Below are positions 1-8,683 of a stretch of DNA of 64,000 bases, piece after piece. The translations under genes and the position numbers were made by a program. Position 1 is the first letter of the stretch. Every line of letters starts with the position of its first letter. This DNA is from Bryobacterales bacterium. GTDB lineage: Bacteria > Acidobacteriota > Terriglobia > Bryobacterales > Bryobacteraceae. The DNA lies in assembly GCA_016716385.1 (NCBI GenBank), contig JADJWL010000009.1:230963-294962 (forward strand). The letters are read 5' to 3'. The notes under the pieces are model-generated. The model saw only the letters and a program-made list of their open reading frames with translations. It did not search any database and was not told where the DNA came from.

Positions 1-1638
1 CGCCTGCTTGTCGACCGTCAGGACGCGGCGGCAGTCCCCGCGCTCGAGAAGGTGGCCGCTGAGGGCGAGTCGCCGCTGGGACGGATCCACGCGCTGTGGA
101 CTCTGGACGGCTACGGCAAGCTGAGCGACGATCTCGTCCTGCGGGCCATGGGCGACCCGCATCCGGCCGTGCGGGAGCACGGCGTCCGGTTGAGCGAAGC
201 GCGGATCATGACTCCGGTACTGCAACAGAAGGTGCTGGCGCTCGCGGATGATTCCGACGACCGGGTCCAGTTCCGCGTCGCGGCCGTGCTGTCGGCGCTG
301 CCACCCGAGCGCAGCTTCCAACCGCTCGCGAAGATCGCGCTGCGGCACGTGGAAGACCAGTGGTTCCAGGTGGCAGCGCTCTCGGGCGCGGCGGACAATC
401 CCGCCGTCTGGCACCGGCAGGCGATGGCGCACGCGGGCTTCGCGTCGGGCGAGTCGAAGGGCAAAGCAGGTTTCCTCGAACGCATCGCATCCATCGCTTC
501 GGCGCGCGGGCGGGACGCCGACATCGCGGCCGTGCTGACGCCGGTCGCTGGCAACCGTTCACCCGGCGCTGCCTGGTGGAGGGCGGCGACACTGCGCGGC
601 CTCGCCGGCGGCGCGCGTCCCGAGGGTGCGGCGCGTCTGGCCGCCACGCAGAACCTGCTGGTGCGCTGCCTGGTGAACGAAGATCCCGCGGTGGCGGAGG
701 CGGCCCTGCGCTTCGCCGACCGCTTCGACTGGCGTGGACATGCGGCATTTGGTGGGCTCTTGCGCAACGCGGAGGCGGCGGCTTCCAACGAGGCTGCGAC
801 GCCGGAACTGCGCGCGCAGGCGCTCGGCGCGCTGAGCCTCGATCCGAGTGGCCGCTCAGTGGAACTCATCGGGAAGTACCTCGATCCGAAATGGCCGGAG
901 ACCGTCCAGGTGGCTGCCGTCGGCGCGTTGGCCCGCATGGCCGACCCGCGCGCCACAGGGCTGCTGATCGAGCGCTTCCGCGGATTCACCGGGCCGATGC
1001 GGGAGGTCGCGGTGAACGCCTTCTTCCAGGACCGCTCGCGCCTGCCAGTGCTGCTCGACGCCATCGGCGACGGCAAAGTGCAGACATGGGCGCTCGGTCC
1101 GGCGCGAACGCGGCAGCTCATGCAGGCGCGCGAATCCGAGATCCGCGAGCGCGCCGAGAAGTTGCTCGCAGAAGCACAGGGCGGCGACCGGAAGGCCGTC
1201 TACGAACGCTACCTGCCGGCGATTCGCATGGATGGAAATCCAGAGAGGGGCAAGCAGGTGTTTTTGAACAGTTGCGCGGATTGCCACCGCGTCGGAGACA
1301 TAGGCCATGACGTGGGCCCGGATCTGTTAAGCGTCACGACGCACTACAAGGAGACGCTGCTCGCCAACATCCTGATGCCCAATCAGGCCATCGAGACAGG
1401 CTACGAAGAGTACCTGGTGGAAACGACCGACGGGCGGTCGATCACCGGCATCCTCGCCAAGGAGACACCGGCGTCGCTCGTTCTGAAACGCGCACGCGGC
1501 GAGGAGGACGTCGTGCAACGCGCGTCCATCGCCGGCATGCGTTCCCTCAGCGTGTCGCCGATGCCGGAAGATCTCGAAAACAACATCACCATTGAGCAGA
1601 TGGCGGACCTCCTCGCCTACATCAAGAGTCTGCGATGA
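1..1638 (+). CDS. HEAT-repeat protein with C-terminal c-type cytochrome domain (5' partial)
   Basis: The frame is open from base 1, so the N-terminus lies outside the window; a GTG at 52 is only an internal candidate and I extend the gene to the edge. The visible part is mostly alpha-helical repeats of HEAT type (repeated Leu/Ala-rich helices with DP/DPR turns), then a C-terminal haem domain. That domain has a single CADCH haem-binding motif (bases 1273-1287) followed by G-x3-GPDL, the signature of the putative haem-binding domain common in Planctomycetes, Verrucomicrobia and Acidobacteria. In that family such domains end large periplasmic dehydrogenase-like proteins; the sugar-dehydrogenase-like part may lie to the left. 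Its stop overlaps the next start (ATGA at 1635), implying translational coupling with the ceramidase-like series. Electron transfer in the periplasm is inferred; the substrate is unknown. Confidence 0.85.
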   Translation, partial: RLLVDRQDAAAVPALEKVAAEGESPLGRIHALWTLDGYGKLSDDLVLRAMGDPHPAVREHGVRLSEARIMTPVLQQKVLALADDSDDRVQFRVAAVLSALPPERSFQPLAKIALRHVEDQWFQVAALSGAADNPAVWHRQAMAHAGFASGESKGKAGFLERIASIASARGRDADIAAVLTPVAGNRSPGAAWWRAATLRGLAGGARPEGAARLAATQNLLVRCLVNEDPAVAEAALRFADRFDWRGHAAFGGLLRNAEAAASNEAATPELRAQALGALSLDPSGRSVELIGKYLDPKWPETVQVAAVGALARMADPRATGLLIERFRGFTGPMREVAVNAFFQDRSRLPVLLDAIGDGKVQTWALGPARTRQLMQARESEIRERAEKLLAEAQGGDRKAVYERYLPAIRMDGNPERGKQVFLNSCADCHRVGDIGHDVGPDLLSVTTHYKETLLANILMPNQAIETGYEEYLVETTDGRSITGILAKETPASLVLKRARGEEDVVQRASIAGMRSLSVSPMPEDLENNITIEQMADLLAYIKSLR

Positions 1639-3005
1639 AGCACGGTCTGATTCTTCTGCTGGCGCTGTCGGTCTGCGGAGCGCAGGATCTCCGGATTGGC
1701 CGGGCGGCCGTGACCATCACACCGCCGCTCGGCGCGCCGATCGGCAGTTCCTACGGCCTGACGCCCGCCCAGGGCGTGCACAGCGACATTCACGCCAAAG
1801 CCTTGGTGATCGAGAGCGCCGGCGTCCGCGCGGCCCTGGTGGCATGCGATCTAATCAGCATCCGCCGTGAGATCGTGCGCGAGACGCGCAAGCGGATCGC
1901 CGACACCACCGGCCTGTCGCCTGACCAGGTAATTCTGTCGGCGACGCACTGCCACGCCGGTCCGCAGATGCATCCGCTCTTCTACAACCTGCTGCCGGAG
2001 CCGCATCGTGGTCTGGCGGAGCGGTATGTGGAAGCACTACCCGATCGCATCGCCGAATCGGTGCGGCAGGCTGTTGCGGATCTGCGTCCGGCGCGCGCCT
2101 GGCAAGCGTCGATCGAAGAGCACGATCTCAGCTTTAACCGGCGCTTCCTCCTCAAGGATGGAACGGTGCGCATGAACCCGGGCCGGCGCAACCCGAATGT
2201 CGTGCGACCCGTGGGACCCATCGATCCTCAGGTTTCGGTCGTCTACTTCGACACTCCGGAAGGCAATCCGCTGGCGGCTTATGTAAACTTCGCCCTGCAC
2301 GTCGCCATCGCCGGCGGCGCACAGGTGTCCTCCGATTACCCCGGATACCTTTCGAAAGCACTTGCTAACGTTCTGGGAGAACGGTTGGTCACTGTCTTTA
2401 CGAATGGGATGAGCGGCAATATCAACCACATCGATGTGCATGCGCCCGAACAGTTGAGCGGACACGCCGAAGCCGCCCGAATCGGCACGACGCTTGCTGC
2501 CGACGTGCTGAAAGCATTGCGCCACAAGAAGCCGGTTGCCGGTTCGCAGCTACGGTACGGCCGCGTGCCGGTCGTGCTGCAGACGCCATCCTACCCGCCT
2601 GCCGAGGTCGAGCAGGCCAGGGAGACCATGAAGAAGGCCGGCCTGCCGGAAGGCCGGAAGCCGGCGTTCAACGACATCGTCACTGCGTGGCGCATCCTCG
2701 ATGTGGCGGACCTGAACGCGTATCCACTCCCGACCGAAGTCCAAGTGGTCGCGCTTGGAAAGGACCTCGCCTGGGTCGGCCTGCCGGGCGACGCGTTCGT
2801 CGAACTTGGACTGGCCGTGAAGCTGGCGTCGCCCTTCGCGCATACGATCGTCTCCGAGCAGTCCGCGTCGGGGGCCATCAGCTACGTTCCCAATCTGAAG
2901 GCGTTTCCGGAGGGCTCGTACGAGGTGATTAGCGCGCGCTTTCTGCCTGGCGGCGGCGAAACGCTGGTGGACTCCGCGGTGAAGCTGCTGAAGGAGTTGA
3001 AGTGA
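1635..3005 (+). CDS. Neutral/alkaline ceramidase-fold secreted hydrolase, paralogue 1
   Basis: A 456-residue protein with a cleavable signal peptide (hydrophobic 5-15, ending C-G-A-Q). It matches the neutral/alkaline non-lysosomal ceramidase N-terminal domain: an ITPP motif near the start, a conserved H-x-A-K-A-L-V segment, and the zinc-ligand region ATHCHAGP. A second histidine sits in NFALH, then a GNINH motif, LPGD and GYVP-type SYVP near the C-terminus. In true ceramidases the nucleophilic Ser lies in GDVSPN; here the aligned motif is GNINHI, so that Ser is Asn. The usual metal-ligand Glu in PGE is Asp here (LPGD). The protein lacks the C-terminal Ig-like domain of full-length ceramidases. 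It overlaps the cytochrome gene upstream and the next paralogue downstream. The fold assignment is firm; the substrate is not, and an amidase or esterase other than ceramidase is possible. Confidence 0.85.
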   Translation: MKHGLILLLALSVCGAQDLRIGRAAVTITPPLGAPIGSSYGLTPAQGVHSDIHAKALVIESAGVRAALVACDLISIRREIVRETRKRIADTTGLSPDQVILSATHCHAGPQMHPLFYNLLPEPHRGLAERYVEALPDRIAESVRQAVADLRPARAWQASIEEHDLSFNRRFLLKDGTVRMNPGRRNPNVVRPVGPIDPQVSVVYFDTPEGNPLAAYVNFALHVAIAGGAQVSSDYPGYLSKALANVLGERLVTVFTNGMSGNINHIDVHAPEQLSGHAEAARIGTTLAADVLKALRHKKPVAGSQLRYGRVPVVLQTPSYPPAEVEQARETMKKAGLPEGRKPAFNDIVTAWRILDVADLNAYPLPTEVQVVALGKDLAWVGLPGDAFVELGLAVKLASPFAHTIVSEQSASGAISYVPNLKAFPEGSYEVISARFLPGGGETLVDSAVKLLKELK

Positions 3006-4384
3006 TGCGAATGCTCCTGCCTCTGCTTCTGCTGGTCGTGTCGCTGCCGAGCGCGGCTCAGTTGCGGATCGGTCGCGCGAGCGTCGTGATCACGCCACCC
3101 GTGGGGATGCCGACGGGCGGTTCGTACCGGAAGGTGATCTCCGAAGGCGTCCTCGACGACCTCCACGCCAAGACCATCGTCCTTGAGCAGAACGGCAAGC
3201 GCGTGGCGCTGGTCTCCTGCGATCTGGTGGCGATTTCGGAGCCATTCATCGTAGACGCCCGCCGCCTGATCGAACAGCAGACAGGACTCAAAGCGGAGGA
3301 CGTCATGATCTCCGCCACCCACACTCATTCGGGACCGATGATGCCCGGGCGCGGCGTCCGCGACGAGATGTTCGGCGGTGAGATGCCGGTGGTGACTCAA
3401 TACCGGAAGTGGCTTCCGGAGCGAATTGCCGAAAGCGTGAAGCTTGCCTTGGCGAACCTCACGCCCGTTCGAGTCTCGGCTGCCATTGAACACGAGCATG
3501 CCGTCGCGTTCAACCGGCGCTTTCACATGAAGAACGGGACGGTAGCTTGGAATCCCGGCCGGTTGAACCCCGACATTGTCCGGCCCGCGGGCCCCATCGA
3601 TCCGGATGTTGCCGTTGTCTATTTCGAATCGCCTGATGGGAAGCCGCTCGCAACGTATGTCAACCATGCCTTACACGTCGCCGTGGTCGGCGGCCGCCGG
3701 TTCTCGGCGGACTACCCTGGCGTGATTGCCCGGCTGCTTGCGAACGTTCGCGGTCAGGACATGCTTACGGTTTTCACGATCGGCGCGGCGGGCAACATCA
3801 ATCACGTGAATCCGTCGAAGCCGGCGATCGCTTCCGGCATCGCCGAAGCGAACCGGATCGGTACGATCCTCACGGGCTCTGTCCTGAAAGCGTACGACGG
3901 GCTGACCCCGGTGCCGGAGGCGGTTCTTCAAGCACGCCGCACGGTCGTCAACCTGCCGCCCTATCCGGTGACCCCGGACGATGTCGCCAAGGGACACGAT
4001 GCGGCACGGCGATTCGACGCCAAACCGCCGGCCTCGTTCAAGGAACTGGTCTCGGGGTTCCGCGCCATCGACATGGATCGCATGCAGGGCCGTCCGGTTG
4101 AGGCTGAGGTCCAGGTCATAGCTTTGGGAAATCAGTTGGCCTGGGTCGGTTTGCCGGGCGAGGTGTTCGTCGAGCTAGGCATGGCTGTCAAGCACGCGTC
4201 GCCGTTCCCGTTCACGATTGTCGCGGAGTTGTCCGGCCCCTGGATCGGCTATGTGCCTGATCGCAAGGCGTATCCGGAAGGGAATTATGAAGTGGAAAGT
4301 GCGCGCATGGCCGAAGGTGGCGGAGAGATGTTGGTGGAAGCCGCCGCTGCCATGCTCGCGGAGATGCACAGGAATGCTCGTTAG
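3002..4384 (+). CDS. Neutral/alkaline ceramidase-fold secreted hydrolase, paralogue 2
   Basis: A 460-residue paralogue of the preceding gene. It starts at a GTG that overlaps the previous stop (GTGA); an ATG lies one codon later, so the start is uncertain by 3 bases. Signal peptide: a run of Leu/Val ending S-A-A-Q. Landmarks in order: ITPPVGMP, the metal-binding ATHTHSGP, NHALH, FTIGAAGNINH, LPGE and GYVPDRKAYPEG. All predicted zinc ligands of the ceramidase fold are present (two His, PGE Glu, GYVP Tyr). The catalytic-Ser hexapeptide position reads GNINHV, so the nucleophile is missing. It overlaps the next paralogue by 11 bases and so belongs to the same transcript. Expected location is periplasm or outside the cell. 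Confidence 0.86.
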   Translation: MMRMLLPLLLLVVSLPSAAQLRIGRASVVITPPVGMPTGGSYRKVISEGVLDDLHAKTIVLEQNGKRVALVSCDLVAISEPFIVDARRLIEQQTGLKAEDVMISATHTHSGPMMPGRGVRDEMFGGEMPVVTQYRKWLPERIAESVKLALANLTPVRVSAAIEHEHAVAFNRRFHMKNGTVAWNPGRLNPDIVRPAGPIDPDVAVVYFESPDGKPLATYVNHALHVAVVGGRRFSADYPGVIARLLANVRGQDMLTVFTIGAAGNINHVNPSKPAIASGIAEANRIGTILTGSVLKAYDGLTPVPEAVLQARRTVVNLPPYPVTPDDVAKGHDAARRFDAKPPASFKELVSGFRAIDMDRMQGRPVEAEVQVIALGNQLAWVGLPGEVFVELGMAVKHASPFPFTIVAELSGPWIGYVPDRKAYPEGNYEVESARMAEGGGEMLVEAAAAMLAEMHRNAR

Positions 4385-5756
4385 ATATTGGATCGCTGTT
4401 CTCATCGCAGTCACTTGGCTACCCGTTGTTGCCGCCCAGGACCTGCGCGCGGGCAGGTCGGCTGTCAAGATCACTCCGCCCAAGGGAATGCCCATGGCCG
4501 GCTACTACCACGTCCGGCTCAATGAAGGCGTGCACGACGACCTGTTCTCGAAAGCCCTGGTGCTCGAAGTGAATGGTGAGCGCGCCGCCCTGGTTGCGCT
4601 TGACCTGGTCAGCGCTCCCCGCCCTCTCGTCGAAGCCGCGCGAAAGCAGATCCAGGAGAGGTCGGGCCTGCCGCCCGAGCGCATCATGATCTCGGCAACC
4701 CACAGCCACACCGGTCCCGAAATGGGGGGCCGTCTCCGCGGTGTCGATCCGGCCACAGAGAAGCTGGCGAAGGACTATCACGGGAAACTCCCTGGTCTGA
4801 TTGCCGAGAGCGTCGCCAGGGCAATCGCTGACCTTCAGCCTGTCCGCGCTCGCGTTGGTGTCGGCCAGGAGGATGCGGTCGCGTTCATCCGCCGCTTCAG
4901 GATGCAGGATGGCACCGTCGGCTGGAATCCAGGAAAGCTGAATCCGAAGATTGTGCACCCGATGGGCTCGATCGATCCAGCCGTTCCGGTTGTCTACTTC
5001 GAGTCGCCCGACCGTAAGCCGTTGCTAACGTATGTCAACTACGCCAACCATCTCGACACGGTTGGCGGCATCGAATTCTCAGCGGACTATCCGTACACGA
5101 TTGGCCGCATGCTGGCGGATGTCCGTGGCCCGGACATGGTGACGATGTTTACGATCGGCACCGCGGGCAACATCAACCACATCGACGTAAAGAACGGTGA
5201 GCCACAGAAAGGCCACAGTGAGGCGGCGCGCATCGGAACGACTCTGGCGGGTGAGGTCCTCCGCACATTCCGGCACATGAAGGCGGTCTCACCAGGTCCC
5301 GTACGCGCCAAGAGCCGGGTCATCGTGCTTCCGAAGTCGCACTACGATCCGGCGGACGTAGCGAAGGCGCGCGAGGTGGTGTCGCGTTACGGTAAACCCG
5401 GGGCGGATCCGTTCTACACCCAGGTGCATTCCTTCAAGGTGCTCGACCTCGAAGCTCGCGGCTCTGAACCGCTCGAAGCCGAAGTCCAGGTGATCTCGCT
5501 CGGACAGGAGATCGCGTGGGTCGGTTTGCCGGGCGAGATTTTCGTCGAACACGGCAAAGCGATCAAGTTGGCCTCGCCCTTCCCGGTGACCATCATTGCC
5601 GAACTGGCAAACGGGTCCCTCGGCTATGTGCCCGACCGCCGCGCATACGCCGAGGGGGCCTACGAAGTGATCAGCGCCCGTGTTGGTCCCGGCGCCGGAG
5701 AGCAGTTGGTGGCGGAAGCCGTAAAGCAGTTGGTCGACGCGTATAATGGCCGGTAA
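4374..5756 (+). CDS. Neutral/alkaline ceramidase-fold secreted hydrolase, paralogue 3
   Basis: I start at ATG 4374 because it gives a 460-residue protein with a normal signal peptide (hydrophobic core, then V-A-A-Q) and matches the length of paralogue 2; the frame stays open further upstream but that part is junk. Landmarks: KITPPKGMPMAGYY, ATHSHTGPEMGG, NYANH, FTIGTAGNINHID, LPGEIF and GYVPDRRAYAEG. Zinc-ligand positions are retained; the GDVSPN Ser is again replaced by Asn (GNINHI). It overlaps paralogue 2 by 11 bases and is followed two bases later by the Tat-type paralogue. Probably exported by Sec, in contrast to paralogue 4. Confidence 0.86.
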   Translation: MLVRYWIAVLIAVTWLPVVAAQDLRAGRSAVKITPPKGMPMAGYYHVRLNEGVHDDLFSKALVLEVNGERAALVALDLVSAPRPLVEAARKQIQERSGLPPERIMISATHSHTGPEMGGRLRGVDPATEKLAKDYHGKLPGLIAESVARAIADLQPVRARVGVGQEDAVAFIRRFRMQDGTVGWNPGKLNPKIVHPMGSIDPAVPVVYFESPDRKPLLTYVNYANHLDTVGGIEFSADYPYTIGRMLADVRGPDMVTMFTIGTAGNINHIDVKNGEPQKGHSEAARIGTTLAGEVLRTFRHMKAVSPGPVRAKSRVIVLPKSHYDPADVAKAREVVSRYGKPGADPFYTQVHSFKVLDLEARGSEPLEAEVQVISLGQEIAWVGLPGEIFVEHGKAIKLASPFPVTIIAELANGSLGYVPDRRAYAEGAYEVISARVGPGAGEQLVAEAVKQLVDAYNGR

Positions 5757-5758
5757 CC

Positions 5759-7312
5759 ATGCAGCGTAGAGATTTCTTCAAACTTGGTGGACTGCTTGGA
5801 CTTCAAGGTCTGCGCCCGCTCACGTCGTGGGCACAGGCCAGTGGAGCACCCTTGCTGAAGGTGGGCTACGCGGAACGCGACATCAGCCCTGAAATCGGGA
5901 TGGAGCAGCCCGGGGGCTACGGCAAGTCGTTTCATCGCACCTTTCACGATCCGTGCAAAGCGCGCGCGGTCGTGTTCGACGACGGAGCGAAGCGTGTTGC
6001 GCTCGTCGGTCTCGATGCGCTGCTCGTTTTGCGTGAGGACGTCCTCGCGGCACGGCAGGAGATCCAGCGGCGCTGCGGGATCGCACCGGACTCGGTGATG
6101 ATCGGCGCCTCCCATTCCCATTCCTCCGGACCCGTCGGCATGATCCGGCCGGGCGATTTCGATCACGCCTCCGCCTTTGTGAAAGAACTGGCTTACGAAA
6201 AGTCGTCGAACGCCGACCTGAAGTACTTGGACATGATGCGGCGCCAGATCGTCGATGCCGTATGCGACGCCGATCAGAAGCGCAAGGAACTCGCGTGTGG
6301 CATCGGTTCCGGACGCGAGGACCGAGCCGGCTTCAACCGCCGTTTCCGCATGAAGAACGGCCAGAGTTGGACACACCCCGGCAAAGGAAACCCTGACATC
6401 ATCGGACCCGCGGGTCCCATCGATCCCGAGGTCGGCGTGATCGGCACCTTCGATCCGGACGGCAATCTCGTCGGCTGCGTGGTGAACTATGCCTGCCATG
6501 CCACCACCAGCCCGGGCGGCATCTCGGCCAACTGGGTCTACGATCTGGAGCGCACCATTCGCGGCCAGTTCGGCAGTCATGTCGTCGTCGTGTTCGTGCA
6601 GGGCGCCTCGGGCGATATCACGCAAGTGGATAACCTCGATCCGCACGTCAACCCATCGGGCAAGAAGTGGTCCCAGATCGTCGGCGGACGCGTGGGCGCC
6701 GAATCCATCAAGGTGCTGCTGAGCATGCACGCCGGCTCACTAGCTCCGGTTGCGGCGGCGCAGACCGTGATGCAAATACCGCGCCGGAGGCCAAGTCCCG
6801 AGCGGCTGAAACGCAGCCTCGAACTGGTGAAGAAGGACATCAAGGAAGTCGGCGCGACCGACTGGATCTTCGCCAAGGAGATCGTACTGCTCGATGCGAT
6901 TCTGCAGAAGGCTCCGTCCGCGGAAGTGGAAGTGCAGGCGATCCAGGTCGGGCCCGCGGTCTTCGTCTCAAACCCGGCGGAGTATTTCTGCGACTTTGGC
7001 CTCGACATCAAGCGGCGCAGCCCGTTTCCGTTCACGTATCCGGTGGAGCTGGCCAACGGCTGTGTCGGGTATGTCCCGACCGCTGAGGCGCTGAGCCCGA
7101 CGGGCGGCGGTTACGAGACGCGGCTGACCGCGTATAGCAACCTTGAGCCGGCCGCGGGACAGAAGATGGCCGATGCCGGCGTTCAACTTGCGTCGCGATT
7201 GACACCGGGACCGGTTCCCCGCCCCGAGTTGGCGCCGCCGTTTCAACCGGCCGGCGCCGGTATCGGACCGTCGCCCTGGACGTACGGCAACGTACCGCCC
7301 GAGGTGCGCTAG
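5759..7312 (+). CDS. Neutral/alkaline ceramidase-fold hydrolase with Tat signal, paralogue 4
   Basis: 517 residues, the longest of the five. The N-terminus M-Q-R-R-D-F-F-K-L is a twin-arginine signal, so this copy is probably folded in the cytoplasm before export, unlike paralogues 1-3. Core motifs: ISPEIGMEQPGGYG, GASHSHSSGP (zinc-ligand region), NYACH, VQGASGDITQVD, NPAEYF and GYVPTAEAL. The nucleophile hexapeptide reads GDITQV: Asp is restored but Ser is Thr. It also carries a Pro-rich C-terminal tail of about 40 residues. A threonine nucleophile cannot be excluded. It starts two bases after the previous stop and ends six bases before the next start. Confidence 0.85.
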   Translation: MQRRDFFKLGGLLGLQGLRPLTSWAQASGAPLLKVGYAERDISPEIGMEQPGGYGKSFHRTFHDPCKARAVVFDDGAKRVALVGLDALLVLREDVLAARQEIQRRCGIAPDSVMIGASHSHSSGPVGMIRPGDFDHASAFVKELAYEKSSNADLKYLDMMRRQIVDAVCDADQKRKELACGIGSGREDRAGFNRRFRMKNGQSWTHPGKGNPDIIGPAGPIDPEVGVIGTFDPDGNLVGCVVNYACHATTSPGGISANWVYDLERTIRGQFGSHVVVVFVQGASGDITQVDNLDPHVNPSGKKWSQIVGGRVGAESIKVLLSMHAGSLAPVAAAQTVMQIPRRRPSPERLKRSLELVKKDIKEVGATDWIFAKEIVLLDAILQKAPSAEVEVQAIQVGPAVFVSNPAEYFCDFGLDIKRRSPFPFTYPVELANGCVGYVPTAEALSPTGGGYETRLTAYSNLEPAAGQKMADAGVQLASRLTPGPVPRPELAPPFQPAGAGIGPSPWTYGNVPPEVR

Positions 7313-7318
7313 CGCGCT

Positions 7319-8680
7319 ATGGCTCTCTTGCACGCCGGCGCCGCGACGTCCAACATCACGCCGCCACTGGGCACACATCTGGCCGGCAGCTTCCACCCGA
7401 TGCCGGCCGAATCGGTGCACGACGAATTGCACGCGCGCGCCCTTGTCCTCGAAGACGGCGGGACGCGCATCGCGATCGTCGTCTGCGATTTGATTGCTCT
7501 CGACAGAGAGGTCATCGACCCGGCGCGGCGCCGCATCGAGCAGCGCACCGGCATCCCCCGAAGCCATATTCTCATTGCCGCGACGCATACACATTCCGGC
7601 CCCTGTCCTGTGCCGAAGTTCCATTACCGCAACCCGGTCGTGGACATCTCATATTTGCCCTTTGTGACGCGCCGCATCGCCGATGCCGTCGAGATGGCGG
7701 CGCGGCGCGTGCAGCCGGCGCGCGTGGCGTGGGGCGTGGGCTCCGAGCCTCGTCAGGTATTCAATCGCCGCTGGTATCTGCGGCCGGGAACGATCGCTGC
7801 GGATCCGTTCGGCGCGACGGCCGACACGGTCAAGATGAATCCCGGCGTCGGGAGTCCGAATCTGATCGAACCGGCCGGACCGACCGACCCCGACGTATCG
7901 GTTCTGGCGGTGGAGACCGTTGCCGGGCGGCCGCTGGCGGCCGTTGTCTCCTATGCCCTTCACTATGTCGGCGGCACAGTGCGGGCGGCGATCTCGGCGG
8001 ACTATTTCGCGGTTGTCGCGGCTCAACTGGCGCGCCTCAGTGGCGCGGATCCGTCGTTCGTCGGAATGCTCGCTAATGGCTGCTCGGGCGACATCAACAA
8101 TATCAACTGGCGAGGAACGGAAACGAAAGATGTTCCTTACGCTCGAATGCGCCGCGTCGCCGAGACCGTTGCGGCCGAGGCGTACCGGACATGGCGCGCA
8201 GCGGAGTTTCACGACACGGTCCGACTCTCCGCTTCGGAAGAGGAGCTATCGCTGGGCGTCCGGAAGCCGTCGCCGGAGCAACTGAAGGCCGCCAGGCAAC
8301 GCGTCACGGCTCTCGGCCCGTCCGATGCGCCGCGCGACCTCCCCGAGTATTACGCTCATTCGAACATCATGCTTGCCGAACGCTTCCCGGACTATGTCCA
8401 GGCGCCGGCCCAAGTGCTCCGCGTCGGAGACCTCGGCATCGCGACCTTCCCGGGCGAAGCGTTCTGCGCAATGGGAGTGGAAGTGAAGCAGCAGAGCCCC
8501 TTTGCGGCCACCATGATGATCGGCCTGGCCAACGACTATCACGGGTACATCCCGACGGTCAGGGGTCACGAGCAAGGTGGCTACGAAACGTGGCGCGCGA
8601 CGACCGCCTACCTGGAACGCGACGCGGCGCCACAGCTTGTCGCCTCCGCGGTGCGCCAGTTGCGAGATATGGCGGGCTGA
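7319..8680 (+). CDS. Neutral/alkaline ceramidase-fold hydrolase without signal peptide, paralogue 5
   Basis: 453 residues beginning directly with the domain (ALLHAGAATSNITPPLG), with no signal peptide, so this copy looks cytoplasmic. Motifs: ITPPLGTHLAGSF, ATHTHSGPCP, SYALH, ANGCSGDINNIN, FPGEAF, GYIPT and GGYETW. The ceramidase catalytic Ser position reads GDINNI. It carries an insertion around residues 150-175 (rich in Ala, Asp, Pro) that paralogues 1-3 lack. It lies six bases after paralogue 4 and three bases before the SGNH/TPR gene. A cytoplasmic member in an otherwise exported set suggests the encoded reactions are split between compartments, or that this copy has diverged in role. Confidence 0.84.
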   Translation: MALLHAGAATSNITPPLGTHLAGSFHPMPAESVHDELHARALVLEDGGTRIAIVVCDLIALDREVIDPARRRIEQRTGIPRSHILIAATHTHSGPCPVPKFHYRNPVVDISYLPFVTRRIADAVEMAARRVQPARVAWGVGSEPRQVFNRRWYLRPGTIAADPFGATADTVKMNPGVGSPNLIEPAGPTDPDVSVLAVETVAGRPLAAVVSYALHYVGGTVRAAISADYFAVVAAQLARLSGADPSFVGMLANGCSGDINNINWRGTETKDVPYARMRRVAETVAAEAYRTWRAAEFHDTVRLSASEEELSLGVRKPSPEQLKAARQRVTALGPSDAPRDLPEYYAHSNIMLAERFPDYVQAPAQVLRVGDLGIATFPGEAFCAMGVEVKQQSPFAATMMIGLANDYHGYIPTVRGHEQGGYETWRATTAYLERDAAPQLVASAVRQLRDMAG

Positions 8681-8683
8681 TCC

